Origin: Bradyrhizobium erythrophlei
Lineage (GTDB): Bacteria; Pseudomonadota; Alphaproteobacteria; Rhizobiales; Xanthobacteraceae
Reading direction: 5' to 3'
DNA: 64,000 nt
Assembly (NCBI RefSeq): GCF_900129505.1
Contig: NZ_LT670818.1
Span: forward strand, 806,001-870,000
The notes under the pieces are model-generated. The model saw nothing but the letters and a program-made list of their open reading frames with translations, was not told the origin of the DNA and did no database searches. Of the stretch, positions 33,353 through 42,594 are shown one piece after another (the stretch's first letter is position 1; each line of letters begins with the position of its first letter). Both the position numbers and the translations under genes were made by a program.

Positions 33353-35488
33353 CTAATTGTCCAGGAACGACCGCAGTTTGCGGCTTCGGCTCGGATGCTT
33401 CAGCTTCCTTAGCGCCTTCGCCTCGATCTGCCGGATACGTTCGCGCGTCACGCTGAACTGCTGGCCGACTTCTTCCAGGGTGTGGTCGGTGTTCATGCCG
33501 ATGCCGAAGCGCATGCGCAAGACGCGTTCCTCGCGCGGCGTGAGTGAAGCCAGAACCCGCGTCGTGGTCTCGCGCAAATTGGACTGGATCGCGGCGTCGA
33601 TGGGCAGGATCGCGTTCTTGTCCTCGATGAAATCGCCGAGATGGGAGTCTTCCTCGTCGCCCACCGGAGTCTCGAGCGAGAGCGGCTCCTTGGCGATTTT
33701 CAGAACTTTCCGAACCTTCTCCAGCGGCATGCCGAGCTTCTCGGCGAGCTCTTCCGGCGTCGGTTCGCGGCCGATCTCGTTGAGCATCTGGCGCGAGGTG
33801 CGCACGATCTTGTTGATGGTCTCGATCATGTGCACGGGAATGCGGATGGTGCGCGCCTGGTCGGCGATCGAGCGGGTGATCGCCTGCCGGATCCACCACG
33901 TCGCATAGGTCGAGAACTTGTAGCCGCGGCGGTACTCGAACTTGTCGACCGCCTTCATGAGACCAATATTGCCTTCCTGGATCAGATCGAGGAACTGCAG
34001 GCCGCGGTTGGTGTATTTCTTGGCGATCGAGATCACGAGCCGAAGGTTGGCCTCGACCATTTCCTTCTTGGCCTGGCGCGCCTCGCGCTCGCCCTTCTGC
34101 ACGCCGTGCACGATCTTGCGGAATTCGCCGATCTCGAGCCCGGTCAAGGCCGCCAGCGACTGGATCTCGTGGCGCAGCTCCTTGATGCGGTCCTTCTCGT
34201 GATGGACGAAATTCTTCCAGCCTTTTGCGGAGAGTTTCGAGACGCGGTTCAGCCAGCGCGGATCGAGCTCGGAGCCTTGGTAATTGCGCAGGAAATCCTC
34301 GCGCGCGACGCCGTGGCTGTCGCCGAGACGCAGCAGGCGGCCCTCGAACGAGACGAGCTTCTTGTTGATGTCGTAGAGCTGCTCGACCAGTGAATCGATA
34401 CGGGCCTGGTTGAGCCGCAGCGACTTCACCTCGACGATGATTTCGTCCTTCAGCTTCTTGTATTTGCGCTCCTGCGCCGGCGACAGCGTCTCGTTCTGCA
34501 GCTGGTTGGAGATGTCCTGCTCCTGCAGGCGGCGCAGCTTCTTGTAGTTGTCGGCGATCTTGTCGAAGGTCTCCACCACCTTCGGCTTCAGCTCGGCCTC
34601 GATGGCCGCGAGCGACATCTGGTTTTCGAACTCGTCGTCGTCCATGTCGCCGTCGGCGGCGGTTTCCGACGTGCTTTCACCCTCGCCATCCGCGCCGGGG
34701 GCAGCGGCGGGCGCCGCGCGGAACGGTGTCGGCGCGGGCGGTGCGGCCGGAGGCGCGACAGCGGCGGGCATCGCGGCACCCTCGCCATTGACTTCCGCCG
34801 ATGGCTGGCCGTCGGCGCCGACGGGGGCTGATAGCAGCGGGTTCATGTTGTTCTTGGCGTCGGGGCCGGCATAGGTGGCCTCGAGATCGATGATGTCGCG
34901 AAGGAAGATCTTTCCCTCGTTGAGCTCGTCGCGCCAGATGATGATGGCCTGGAAGGTCAGCGGGCTTTCGCACAGCCCTGCGATCATCGCCTCGCGGCCG
35001 GCCTCGATGCGCTTGGCGATCGCAATTTCGCCCTCGCGCGACAGCAATTCGACGGTACCCATCTCGCGCAGATACATGCGGACGGGATCGTCGGTGCGCT
35101 CGCCGGGCTCGGATTTCTTGACTTCGGTAACGGCCTTCTGGGTGACCTCGACCAGCTCGTTGTCGGTTTCGTCCTCGGCGTCTTCCTTGGTCTCTTCCTC
35201 GGAGTCGGCGTCCTCGGCCTCGGAGACATTGATGCCCATGTCTGAGAGCATCGACATGATGTCCTCGATCTGCTCCGGCGAGGTGGTGTCGGACGGCAGC
35301 ACTTCATTGAGCTGATCGAAGGTCACGAAGCCACGCTTCTTGGCCTGCTTGATCATCTTCTTGACGGCGGCATCGGACAGGTCGAGCAACGGCGAAGGAG
35401 CTTCGGCTGAATCCTTCTCAGGAGCGTCCGCTGCCTTGTCGTCTTTTTCCTTGTCCTTCACCTGCAGCGTCTTTGCCTTGCTGGCCAT
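33353..35488 (-). CDS. rpoD: Primary RNA polymerase sigma factor RpoD
   Basis: 711 residues. Region 1.1 is at the start ([16 protein letters not shown]), followed by an acidic, Ala/Pro-rich non-conserved insertion (about 215-290). Region 2 has [20 protein letters not shown] and [20 protein letters not shown], region 3 [20 protein letters not shown], and region 4 [20 protein letters not shown]. This is the housekeeping sigma factor. It follows dnaG after a 244-base leader region, the usual macromolecular-synthesis order. Its normal downstream region is replaced by a KAP NTPase gene. Confidence 0.97.
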   Translation of the reverse strand: MASKAKTLQVKDKEKDDKAADAPEKDSAEAPSPLLDLSDAAVKKMIKQAKKRGFVTFDQLNEVLPSDTTSPEQIEDIMSMLSDMGINVSEAEDADSEEETKEDAEDETDNELVEVTQKAVTEVKKSEPGERTDDPVRMYLREMGTVELLSREGEIAIAKRIEAGREAMIAGLCESPLTFQAIIIWRDELNEGKIFLRDIIDLEATYAGPDAKNNMNPLLSAPVGADGQPSAEVNGEGAAMPAAVAPPAAPPAPTPFRAAPAAAPGADGEGESTSETAADGDMDDDEFENQMSLAAIEAELKPKVVETFDKIADNYKKLRRLQEQDISNQLQNETLSPAQERKYKKLKDEIIVEVKSLRLNQARIDSLVEQLYDINKKLVSFEGRLLRLGDSHGVAREDFLRNYQGSELDPRWLNRVSKLSAKGWKNFVHHEKDRIKELRHEIQSLAALTGLEIGEFRKIVHGVQKGEREARQAKKEMVEANLRLVISIAKKYTNRGLQFLDLIQEGNIGLMKAVDKFEYRRGYKFSTYATWWIRQAITRSIADQARTIRIPVHMIETINKIVRTSRQMLNEIGREPTPEELAEKLGMPLEKVRKVLKIAKEPLSLETPVGDEEDSHLGDFIEDKNAILPIDAAIQSNLRETTTRVLASLTPREERVLRMRFGIGMNTDHTLEEVGQQFSVTRERIRQIEAKALRKLKHPSRSRKLRSFLDN

Positions 35489-35732
35489 TCATTGCTCCCG
35501 AAACGCGCTTCATCCGAGGATGCATCGAAGCATCCACATGAAACCCTGAACTCAGTTGTGACGCCGGAAAGGGCGGCGCAAACGTCTCGCCACCCTTAAC
35601 TCTCTCTCGCGGATATTTAGTCCTATAGCCGTAAGGCTCTTAAGCTTCGCTTAACCCTGTTTTTGCCGCCAAACCTTGGATTTGGCGAGTCTTTTCGCGG
35701 TTCCGGCGACCGCCGTCCGCATGATTTTCAAG

Positions 35733-37730
35733 TCAGACGGTCTTCTGGAACCGGCCGGAGGACTCCCCGAATCCCTCGATCAGGGCCTCGGTGCCGTCGA
35801 CTTCCTCAAGCCGTGCCTTGACGTCGCGCAGCCACGCCATGTTGGCCTCGCTGGACACCTCGCCCAAAGCTGCTTCCGCGTCCTTCAATTCCCTAAGTAA
35901 TGAGTGCCATTGGTGATGCAAGGAGACGAGCTGGTGCCAGGTGGCCAGAACGTCCTCCCGCGCCGCATGGGCCTTGGCGCCCCACACCGCCCCGGTCGTG
36001 ATCGCGCCCTCAACCCTTTGAAGAAACTGCGAAAATCCGCTCCTCTCGAGATCGGCCCGCATTTTCTCGGCCTGCTCCTCGGGCTCCGGTGAATGGTGGT
36101 GGTCATTGGCGAAGGCGGCGATGATGCCGGCGCGCAGCTTGTGGGCCTCGGGGTGGGCCAATTCCAGCGCCGCCACCTCCTCCAGATGGTCGTGCAGCAG
36201 CCAGGGGTGATTGATCAGGGTCTGCAGGATCAGCGCCTCGCGACGGGACAGCGCGCTGCGCTGGCCGCGCATGATCGGGCTCAACGCGAGCTGGGCGCTC
36301 GCCGCCTGGTAGGGCCCCCGGGCCAGGCCCGGCGGGCTGCCTGGCTGCGGGCGGCCGAATCGGCCCGGCCCGCCGGGCGCGCGCGGGGTGAAGCGGCGGG
36401 GTGATTCGCCGCCCCCGCCCCCGCGAAAATTGCCGCGGCCGTAGCCGCCGCGCGCGGTGTCCGGCGCGAAGGTCCGCTGCAGCCGCTGGGCGAGATCCTC
36501 CCGATAATAGCGCCGTATCACCTCGTCGCGGATGCCGTTGGTGAGTTCGCCGATCCGCGCCTCCAGTGCCGCGCGCCGCTCGGGCGTGGTGAAACTGCCG
36601 CCTTCGATCTCGCGCGACCAGATCATGTCGGCAAGCCCGCGCGCCGCGCCGATGACTTCCTCGATCGCGACGCGGCCGCCGGCGCGGGCGAGATCGTCGG
36701 GATCCTGGCCTTCGGGCAAAAGCGCAAACCGAAGACTTTTTCCCGGCTTGAGCTGCGGCAGCGCCAGATCGGCGGCGCGGTAGGCGGCCTTCTGCCCGGC
36801 TCTGTCGCCGTCGAAACACAGCACCGGCTCGTCGGCCATCTTCCACAACAGCGCGAGCTGGTTTTCGGTCAGCGCGGTGCCGAGCGGAGCGACGCTGGCC
36901 GCAAAACCCGCGCCGACCATGGCGATGACGTCGACATAGCCTTCGACCACCACCAGCGTTGCGCCATCATGGGCGGCCTGCCGCGCGGTGGCGAGGTTGT
37001 AGAGATTGTCGCCCTTGTGAAACAGCGGCGTTTCCGGCGAGTTCAGATATTTCGCCGCGACATCCTTTTCCAGCGCGCGGCCGCCGAAGGCGATCACGCG
37101 GCCACGGAAATCGGTGATCGGAAACATCACGCGATCACGAAAACGATCGTAGGGCACCGGAATGTCGTCGCCGGAAACCAGCAGGCCCGCTTCCACCATG
37201 TCCTCGACCGGAATGCCAAGGCTGCCGAGATGCTCCTTCAGCGCAAAGCGTTCGCCGGGCGCGTAGCCGAGGCGGAACTGCACCTGCACGGCAGGCGAGA
37301 TCGCGCGGTCGCCGAGATAGCCGCGCGCCTTGGCGCCGTGGCGCGAGGCCAAAGTGTCGGCGAAGAATTTCGCGGCGAGTTCCATGACGTCGTAAAGCGT
37401 CTTGCGGCGCTGCTCGTGGCGCGCCGCATCGGGCGTCACCGCCGGCAGCGGCACGCCCGCCATGGCGGCGAGGCGTTCGACCGCTTCAGGAAATGACACG
37501 CCCTCGGTCTGAACCACGAAGTCGAAAATGTTGCCATTCTTGCCGGAAGAGAAATCGAACCAGGCCTGCTTCTGGTCGTTGACAAAGAATGAGGGCGTCT
37601 TCTCCTGCTGGAACGGCGACAGGCCTTTCCACTCCCGCCCAGACTTCTTCAATTTGACGCGCCGGCCCACGACTTCCGATACCGGAAGCCGGTCGCGCAG
37701 TTCCTCGAGGAATTGGGGCGTAAAGCGCAT
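35733..37730 (-). CDS. dnaG: DNA primase DnaG
   Basis: 665 residues. The N-terminal domain opens MRFTPQFLEELRDRLPVSEV. The segment WKGLSPFQQEKTPSFFVNDQ aligns with the CHC2 zinc ribbon, but the Cys and His ligands are replaced (LSPFQQ for CPFH, DFSSG for CFGCG); I recall the same in other Rhizobiales. The Toprim domain has TLVVVEGYVDVIAMVGAG and CFDGDRAGQKAAYRAADLAL. A Gly/Arg-rich linker (about 440-485) leads to the helicase-binding C-terminus. It makes RNA primers for replication. Confidence 0.95.
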   Translation of the reverse strand: MRFTPQFLEELRDRLPVSEVVGRRVKLKKSGREWKGLSPFQQEKTPSFFVNDQKQAWFDFSSGKNGNIFDFVVQTEGVSFPEAVERLAAMAGVPLPAVTPDAARHEQRRKTLYDVMELAAKFFADTLASRHGAKARGYLGDRAISPAVQVQFRLGYAPGERFALKEHLGSLGIPVEDMVEAGLLVSGDDIPVPYDRFRDRVMFPITDFRGRVIAFGGRALEKDVAAKYLNSPETPLFHKGDNLYNLATARQAAHDGATLVVVEGYVDVIAMVGAGFAASVAPLGTALTENQLALLWKMADEPVLCFDGDRAGQKAAYRAADLALPQLKPGKSLRFALLPEGQDPDDLARAGGRVAIEEVIGAARGLADMIWSREIEGGSFTTPERRAALEARIGELTNGIRDEVIRRYYREDLAQRLQRTFAPDTARGGYGRGNFRGGGGGESPRRFTPRAPGGPGRFGRPQPGSPPGLARGPYQAASAQLALSPIMRGQRSALSRREALILQTLINHPWLLHDHLEEVAALELAHPEAHKLRAGIIAAFANDHHHSPEPEEQAEKMRADLERSGFSQFLQRVEGAITTGAVWGAKAHAAREDVLATWHQLVSLHHQWHSLLRELKDAEAALGEVSSEANMAWLRDVKARLEEVDGTEALIEGFGESSGRFQKTV

Positions 37731-37827
37731 GCGATTCGGTGCCTTGCCAACCGAGCATGGATATAGGCTGGCGCGGGCGAAAAGCGAAGATTGATCGCTT
37801 TCACCCGCTATTCACAGGGGCATTCTT

Positions 37828-37975
37828 CGCCTCGCCCCGCTTGCGGGGAGAGGCCGGATTTCGAGCGTAGCGAGAAATACGGGTGAGGGGCTGCCTCCGC
37901 ATACTCCGCTCGCTGCGACTCCCCCTCACCCGAATTGCTTCGCAATTCGACCTCTCCCCGCAAGCGGGGCGAGGT
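37828..37975. repeat. Intergenic palindromic repeat, CTCCCC type (second copy)
   Basis: CGCCTCGCCCCGCTTGCGGG at the left and CCCGCAAGCGGGGCGAGG at the right pair over about 18 bp. GAGGGG and CCCCCTCACCC form an inner stem, and CGAATTGCTTCGCAATTCG a nested hairpin. Confidence 0.8.
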
Positions 37976-37998
37976 AAATGGAAGCTGGCGCGAGAAGC

Positions 37999-38397
37999 CT
38001 ACTTCTCCCAAAACCGTCCCGAGGCGATGCGGGGCAGGCCGTCGACCGGCCAGTTATAGACATAGGTCCAGGCCTCGCTGAGCGCGCCGTCGTCCCCGGT
38101 CACGGCGAGCATCTGCCTCAGATATTCGGTCGGCTCGGCAAAGCCTTCGCCGCAGGCCTCGTACATGTCGAACTCGTGCAGGAGTTCGGCCGGCTGGCGC
38201 AGCCGGAACAGTTCGCCGAACACGACATCATTCGCGTCGTCCGACAGCACCAGGCCGGGATAGTGCTTCAGCAGATAAAGCCGGCCGCGGCAGCGGGCGA
38301 GCCCGAGAAAATCGGCGCTACGCGACAATAGCTGCGCCATCGGATGATCGAAGCCGCGCATCAGCGTGCCGTAGACGAAAAGGAGGTCGGAGGTCAT
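37999..38397 (-). CDS. Gamma-glutamylcyclotransferase (AIG2-like) family protein
   Basis: 132 residues. The fold is marked by LLFVYGTLMRGFDHPMAQLL (the YGTLM substrate loop), GRLYLLKHYPGLVLSDDAND and GELFRLRQPAELLHEFDMYE, where the catalytic Glu is expected. Such enzymes form 5-oxoproline from gamma-glutamyl compounds; AIG2-like members often have other, unknown substrates. The ATG at 38397 has GAGG upstream. The gap upstream is filled by a palindromic repeat. Confidence 0.82.
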   Translation of the reverse strand: MTSDLLFVYGTLMRGFDHPMAQLLSRSADFLGLARCRGRLYLLKHYPGLVLSDDANDVVFGELFRLRQPAELLHEFDMYEACGEGFAEPTEYLRQMLAVTGDDGALSEAWTYVYNWPVDGLPRIASGRFWEK

Positions 38398-38411
38398 GGG
38401 ATTTTCTATAA

Positions 38412-38523
38412 CCGTCATTGCGAGCGAAGCGAAGCAATCCATTCTTTCTTTGTTCGGCTATGGATTGCTTCGTCGCTTACGCTCCCTTGCGCAAACGCTT
38501 CGCGTTTGTCGCAGGCAATGACG
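38412..38523. repeat. Intergenic palindromic repeat, CATTGCGAGCGAAGCG type (second copy)
   Basis: Same arms as 26492-26579, with an extra nested hairpin GCGCAAACGC-TTCG-CGTTTG inserted in the right half. Confidence 0.85.
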
Positions 38524-38542
38524 CTGAGAGAACGGCGAGAAA

Positions 38543-39355
38543 CTAAACCGCCACCACCTCATCGCTGATCACGACGAACTTCTTCAGCTCCATCCGCCCG
38601 AAACTCGTGGTCAGCGCCACGTCGGCGGCGTCGCGGCCGGTGCCCATCAGGATGCGGCCGATCCGCGGATGATTGTGCCGGGCATCGAAGGTGTACCACT
38701 GACCGGACAGATAGGCCTCGAACCAGCCGGAGAAATCCATCGGCTCGGGTTCGGGCGGAATGCCGATATCGCCCATGTAGCCGGTGCAGTAGCGCGCCGG
38801 GATATTCATGCAGCGGCAGAAGGTCAGCGCGAGGTGAGCGAAATCGCGGCAGACACCGGTGCCCTGTTCGTAGACGTCGTGCGCCGATTTCATGAAATGG
38901 GCGTGCTGATAGCCGAAGGCGACATGGTTGTGCACGAAGTCGCAGATCGCGGCGACCCGTGCCCATCCCGGTTTGGTGGCGCCGAACAGCGACCAGGCGA
39001 TGTCGGTGAGCTTGTCGGTTTCGCAATAGCGGCTCGCCATCAGATACAGCAGGAGATCGTCCGGCAACTGATCGATCGGCACCTGCTCCGCGTCCGGATT
39101 GACCGCGTCGGGCAATCCGGAATCGCGCACCAGCGCGTGGCCGCGCAAGGTCACGCCGCCGGCCGGGGCCACCAGGCGACCGCAGATATTGCCAAAGCTG
39201 TCGCGGTAGAATCCGATCGGCACGTTGGGCTCGGCCGTGATGGTCTCGGCGCCGATGATGTCGGAACGGCGCGAGGGATGGATCGAGAGCATGATCACCA
39301 TCGGCGTCGGCTGCACGGCGGCGTAGGTGATGTCGAACCCCACCTTGATTTCCAT
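38543..39355 (-). CDS. Transglutaminase-like protein (variant lacking the usual His)
   Basis: 270 residues. The N-terminal beta domain (IKVGFDITYAAVQPTPMVIM) is followed by a transglutaminase core: catalytic Cys in GTGVCRDFAHLALTFCRCM and Asp in WYTFDARHNHPRIGRI. Where most members have a His-Ala-Trp, it reads MDFSGWFEAYL, so the triad His appears to be replaced by Ser. It may be non-catalytic or use another residue. It starts 2 bases after the stop of the second transglutaminase gene, so they are co-transcribed. Confidence 0.85.
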   Translation of the reverse strand: MEIKVGFDITYAAVQPTPMVIMLSIHPSRRSDIIGAETITAEPNVPIGFYRDSFGNICGRLVAPAGGVTLRGHALVRDSGLPDAVNPDAEQVPIDQLPDDLLLYLMASRYCETDKLTDIAWSLFGATKPGWARVAAICDFVHNHVAFGYQHAHFMKSAHDVYEQGTGVCRDFAHLALTFCRCMNIPARYCTGYMGDIGIPPEPEPMDFSGWFEAYLSGQWYTFDARHNHPRIGRILMGTGRDAADVALTTSFGRMELKKFVVISDEVVAV

Positions 39356-39357
39356 GA

Positions 39358-40257
39358 TCAGACCGTCGCCTCCTCGCCCGCGGAAAAGACGTTGATGGCG
39401 ACCTCCATGCCGACAAAGGCGTCGGCCGAACCGAGGTACGTGCCGTGCAGCGGGATCGCCTGGCGCGGATCGCGCGCCACCGCGACGCGCACGAGGTCGC
39501 GGGTGCCGACGATGCCGTTGGTGGGATCGAACTCGATCCAGCCGGCGCTCGGCAGGTACACCTGCACCCATGCATGGGTGTTGCCGCCGCCGATATAGCC
39601 GTGGGCGCGATCGCCGGGGATCGCGATGTAGCCGGAGACGAAGCGCGCGGCGATGCCGAGCCGGCGCAGCGCCTCGATCATGAACAGCGCGTAGTCGCGG
39701 CAGGTACCGGACTTCAGTTGCAGCGTGTCGAGTGGATGCTGGGTGCCTTGTTCGTGGCGCTTGCGATACGTAAACGCCTCGCGGATGCCGTGGGTCATTT
39801 CGCTGAGGATCTTGAAGGTGGGCGTCGGGCCTTCCTCGTCGAGGAAATTGCGCGCCCACGCCGACAGTTCGCCTTGCGGGTCGCCATATTGCGGCGTGAT
39901 GAATTGTTGGAGGTCGGGAAACTCCTCGTCGTCGTAGACGAACGGATAGAAATAGGCCGCCTCGTCCGCGGTCAGGGCGTACTCCTCGGCCGGATTGTGC
40001 TCGACGGTCGCGGTATTGACAAACGACAGGATGTCGGCGCGCTCGTCGAAGGTCGCGATCGCGACGCTGTTGCCGAACACGTCGTGGATCCAGCGCAGCG
40101 ACATCGGCTGCGGCGTGATCTCGAGACGGTTCGACAGCACGCGCAGATCATGGCCGTCGCGCGGGCGCAGCATGATGCGGTGTTCGCCGAACGCCACCGG
40201 ATAGGCGTAGCGATATTCGGTCTTGTGATGAATCGTCAGCAGCGGCATCGTCGACAC
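39358..40257 (-). CDS. Transglutaminase-like protein (complete triad)
   Basis: 299 residues. The N-terminal bacterial transglutaminase-like domain (LTIHHKTEYRYAYPVAFGEH, LRPRDGHDLRV) precedes the core with Cys in LKSGTCRDYALFMIEALRRL, His in GGGNTHAWVQVYLPSAGW and Asp in IEFDPTNG: a full Cys-His-Asp set. Likely a cysteine protease or amidase of unknown substrate; related rhizobial pairs are common. A second ATG at 40248 is also possible. First gene of the pair with 38543-39355. Confidence 0.88.
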   Translation of the reverse strand: MSTMPLLTIHHKTEYRYAYPVAFGEHRIMLRPRDGHDLRVLSNRLEITPQPMSLRWIHDVFGNSVAIATFDERADILSFVNTATVEHNPAEEYALTADEAAYFYPFVYDDEEFPDLQQFITPQYGDPQGELSAWARNFLDEEGPTPTFKILSEMTHGIREAFTYRKRHEQGTQHPLDTLQLKSGTCRDYALFMIEALRRLGIAARFVSGYIAIPGDRAHGYIGGGNTHAWVQVYLPSAGWIEFDPTNGIVGTRDLVRVAVARDPRQAIPLHGTYLGSADAFVGMEVAINVFSAGEEATV

Positions 40258-40355
40258 AATAATTATGATTTTGGGCGATCTAATCTATACTGATCCCTGC
40301 TTATTTCTAAATCGGTATGCTGCTTCACTAGGCAAAAGCGCAAGGAAAAGCGGAT

Positions 40356-41159
40356 TTGGCAGGCTCGAGCGACACATCATTACTCCTGGATGGCCACGAT
40401 GTTCCGCCAGTGCTCGAGGAGAATACGGCAGGGCGCTCGCCATTCCTGCTGACGAGCGACCATTACGGGCGGATCATCCCACGTGCGCTCGGCGATCTCG
40501 GGCTGCCGGCCAGCGAATTCGAGCGGCATATCGCCTGGGATGTCGGCATCGCCGGCGTCGCCAACGCGCTGTCGAGGCATCTCGACGCGCATTTGATCGC
40601 GCAGCGCTACTCGCGACTGGTGATCGACTGCAATCGCCCGCCGCAAGCGCCGAGCTCGATCCCGCGCATCAGCGAGGCGACCGCGATCCCCGGCAATGAA
40701 AGGCTGACCGCTGGCGCGGCCGAGGCGCGACGGGCGGCGATCTTCGAGCCCTATCATCACCGCATCGACGAGGTGATCGGCCGCCGGCTGCGCGACAACA
40801 TTCCGACCATACTGGTGGCGCTGCACAGCTTTACCCCGGTCTATGCCGGCGTCGCGCGCCCCTGGCACATCGGCACGCTGTATCACCGCGACACCAGGCT
40901 GCCGCCGCTATTGTTAAAATATCTGGGCGCCGAGGGCGATCTGGTGGTCGGCGACAACGAGCCCTACGCGGTCAGCGACGACACCGACTACACCATTCCC
41001 GTGCACGGCGAGAAGCGCAGCCTGATGAACAGCGGCATCGAGATCCGCCAGGATTTGATCGCGGGTGCTGCCGGGCAGCAGCAATGGGCCGACCGGCTGG
41101 CGCGGGTTTTTGGCATGATCGAAGTAACGCTGCGTGTGCAGGGACTGCTGCCCGGCTAA
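40356..41159 (+). CDS. N-formylglutamate amidohydrolase family protein
   Basis: 267 residues. It shows RSPFLLTSDHYGRIIPRALG, HIAWDVGIAGVANALSRHLD, RLVIDCNRPP and ILVALHSFTPVYAGVARPW, the metal-binding and substrate motifs of the family. True HutG-type enzymes release formate from N-formylglutamate in histidine breakdown, but no hut genes are nearby, so the substrate is open. The predicted start is a TTG with AAGGA about 9 bases upstream. It is divergent from the transglutaminase pair. Confidence 0.85.
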   Translation: MAGSSDTSLLLDGHDVPPVLEENTAGRSPFLLTSDHYGRIIPRALGDLGLPASEFERHIAWDVGIAGVANALSRHLDAHLIAQRYSRLVIDCNRPPQAPSSIPRISEATAIPGNERLTAGAAEARRAAIFEPYHHRIDEVIGRRLRDNIPTILVALHSFTPVYAGVARPWHIGTLYHRDTRLPPLLLKYLGAEGDLVVGDNEPYAVSDDTDYTIPVHGEKRSLMNSGIEIRQDLIAGAAGQQQWADRLARVFGMIEVTLRVQGLLPG

Positions 41160-41174
41160 CGCGCTTGCGCGATC

Positions 41175-41792
41175 TTATCGTGCACGCGTCAGCGCCAGCC
41201 AGATGCCGCCGCCGATCATGAAGCCGCCGGAGACCCGCGACAACAGCCGGGTGCGACGCGCCGAGAAGAAGTGCCGCGCGCGGCCGGCCAAGAGTGCGTA
41301 GATCGAATCGGTGATCGCGCCGGTCACCATGAAAGTGGCGCCGAGCAGCGCGACTTGCGAGACGTGATCCCGGCTCATGTCCATGAACTGCGGAATAAAC
41401 GCACCGAAGAACACAAGTACCTTCGGATTACTCAGCAGCACCAGAAATCCCTGCAGGAAAAATCCGCCGCGCGGCGGGGGCGGCGGTTCGTCGGCGTTGA
41501 CGCCAAGGACGGGGGAGCGGATCAGCTTGATGCCGAGCCAGACCAGATAGGCCGCACCTGCGAAGCGCACCCAGTCGAACCAGTAGCCCATCGTCGCCAT
41601 CAGCGAGGTCAGCCCGACCGCGACGATGCCGATCACGATCGCGAGCCCCGCCTGAACGCCGAGGATATTGGTCAGCGCCGCGCGGGTGCCGTGCCGCAGC
41701 CCGTTGGCGATCACCAGCGTCACCACCGGACCCGGCAGCAGCGCCAGCGCGATGCAGGCGGCGAGGAAGGCGAGATAGACGTTGAGGGACAT
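41175..41792 (-). CDS. LysE/RhtB family exporter
   Basis: 205 residues, six membrane helices. The N-terminus MSLNVYLAFLAACIALALLP with PGPVVTLVIANG is the family signature, and GFLVLLSNPKVLVFFGAFIP is the conserved NPK loop. A proline run (DEPPPPPRGG) lies in the cytoplasmic loop. Exports an amino acid or related metabolite, identity unknown. The ATG at 41792 is preferred over the longer frame. It converges on the amidohydrolase with 15 bases between stops. Confidence 0.88.
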   Translation of the reverse strand: MSLNVYLAFLAACIALALLPGPVVTLVIANGLRHGTRAALTNILGVQAGLAIVIGIVAVGLTSLMATMGYWFDWVRFAGAAYLVWLGIKLIRSPVLGVNADEPPPPPRGGFFLQGFLVLLSNPKVLVFFGAFIPQFMDMSRDHVSQVALLGATFMVTGAITDSIYALLAGRARHFFSARRTRLLSRVSGGFMIGGGIWLALTRAR

Positions 41793-41874
41793 GGGGGACT
41801 CGCGCGGAGGAGAGATGATCGCTGCATTATGCATAACGAGCGCCCCGGCGAAAGCCGCGTCCCGCTCTTCTCCT

Positions 41875-42005
41875 TCTCCCCGCCTGCGGGGAGAAGGTCG
41901 GGATGAGGGGCTCCCTCGGCAAGCGCGACTCGCGGAGAGCCCCCCTCACCCGCCCGGCTTCGCTGCGCTTCGCCGGCCGACCTCCCCCCGCACGCGGAGC
42001 GAGGT
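41875..42005. repeat. Intergenic palindromic repeat, CTCCCC type (third copy)
   Basis: TTCTCCCCGCCTGCGGGGAG on the left and CCTCCCCCCGCACGCGGAGC on the right, with GAGGGGCTCCCTCGG and CCCCCCTCACCC as the inner stem, as in the copy at 37828. Confidence 0.75.
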
Positions 42006-42030
42006 GAAGAGCACCCGCCGCTTTTCGTAA

Positions 42031-42582
42031 CTAACCACCACCCATCGCGGCCATCGTCCAGCGCATCACGCCGCTTGACGCCAGAAACGCCAGCGCGGCG
42101 CGCTCGACGCTGCTCGCGCTATCCTTGCCTTGCGCCACCGCGACCAGGAGATCGCAGCGGTGCGACAGCGCGATGCCGATGGCGGCGTGGTGCGAGCCGT
42201 CCGGCATGTCGAGATCGTAGGCCCGCGCGCGGCCGGACATGCCGGCGACGCGAACCGCCCCGCCCGGCGCGCGCGGCACGAAGTTCGGGCTGATCATGTC
42301 GAGATCGGCGACGCGGTCGACCTCATCGTCGTCGGCGACGCCGCTGTCGCAATTGCAGAAGCCGATCTTCGGCCGCACATAGAGTTCGACGCCCTCGCCG
42401 CACGCGGCCGACTGGCAGCGGAACGCACGTCCCGCGGGCCAGGCGTCGCGCGGGAACGGCCACGCGATCTCCCGCCAGTCAGCGTTGCCGACGGCTTGCG
42501 GGCGCAGCTTCTGATACGCCGCAAAGCCCGACAGCGCGCCGAACGCCAGCGCGGCAATCAGGATGGCAATCAGGCGGCGCAT
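42031..42582 (-). CDS. Hypothetical exported or anchored protein
   Basis: 183 residues with an N-terminal hydrophobic segment (MRRLIAILIAALAFGALSGF) acting as signal or anchor. The mature part has five cysteines (FRCQSAACGEGVELYVRPKI, FCNCDSG, HRCDLLV), suggesting disulfides in the periplasm. It ends in AAMGGG. No domain recognised. It starts 12 bases after the LVIVD gene's stop in the same direction, so it is likely co-transcribed. Confidence 0.7.
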   Translation of the reverse strand: MRRLIAILIAALAFGALSGFAAYQKLRPQAVGNADWREIAWPFPRDAWPAGRAFRCQSAACGEGVELYVRPKIGFCNCDSGVADDDEVDRVADLDMISPNFVPRAPGGAVRVAGMSGRARAYDLDMPDGSHHAAIGIALSHRCDLLVAVAQGKDSASSVERAALAFLASSGVMRWTMAAMGGG

Positions 42583-42594
42583 GGCGCGAGTCCT

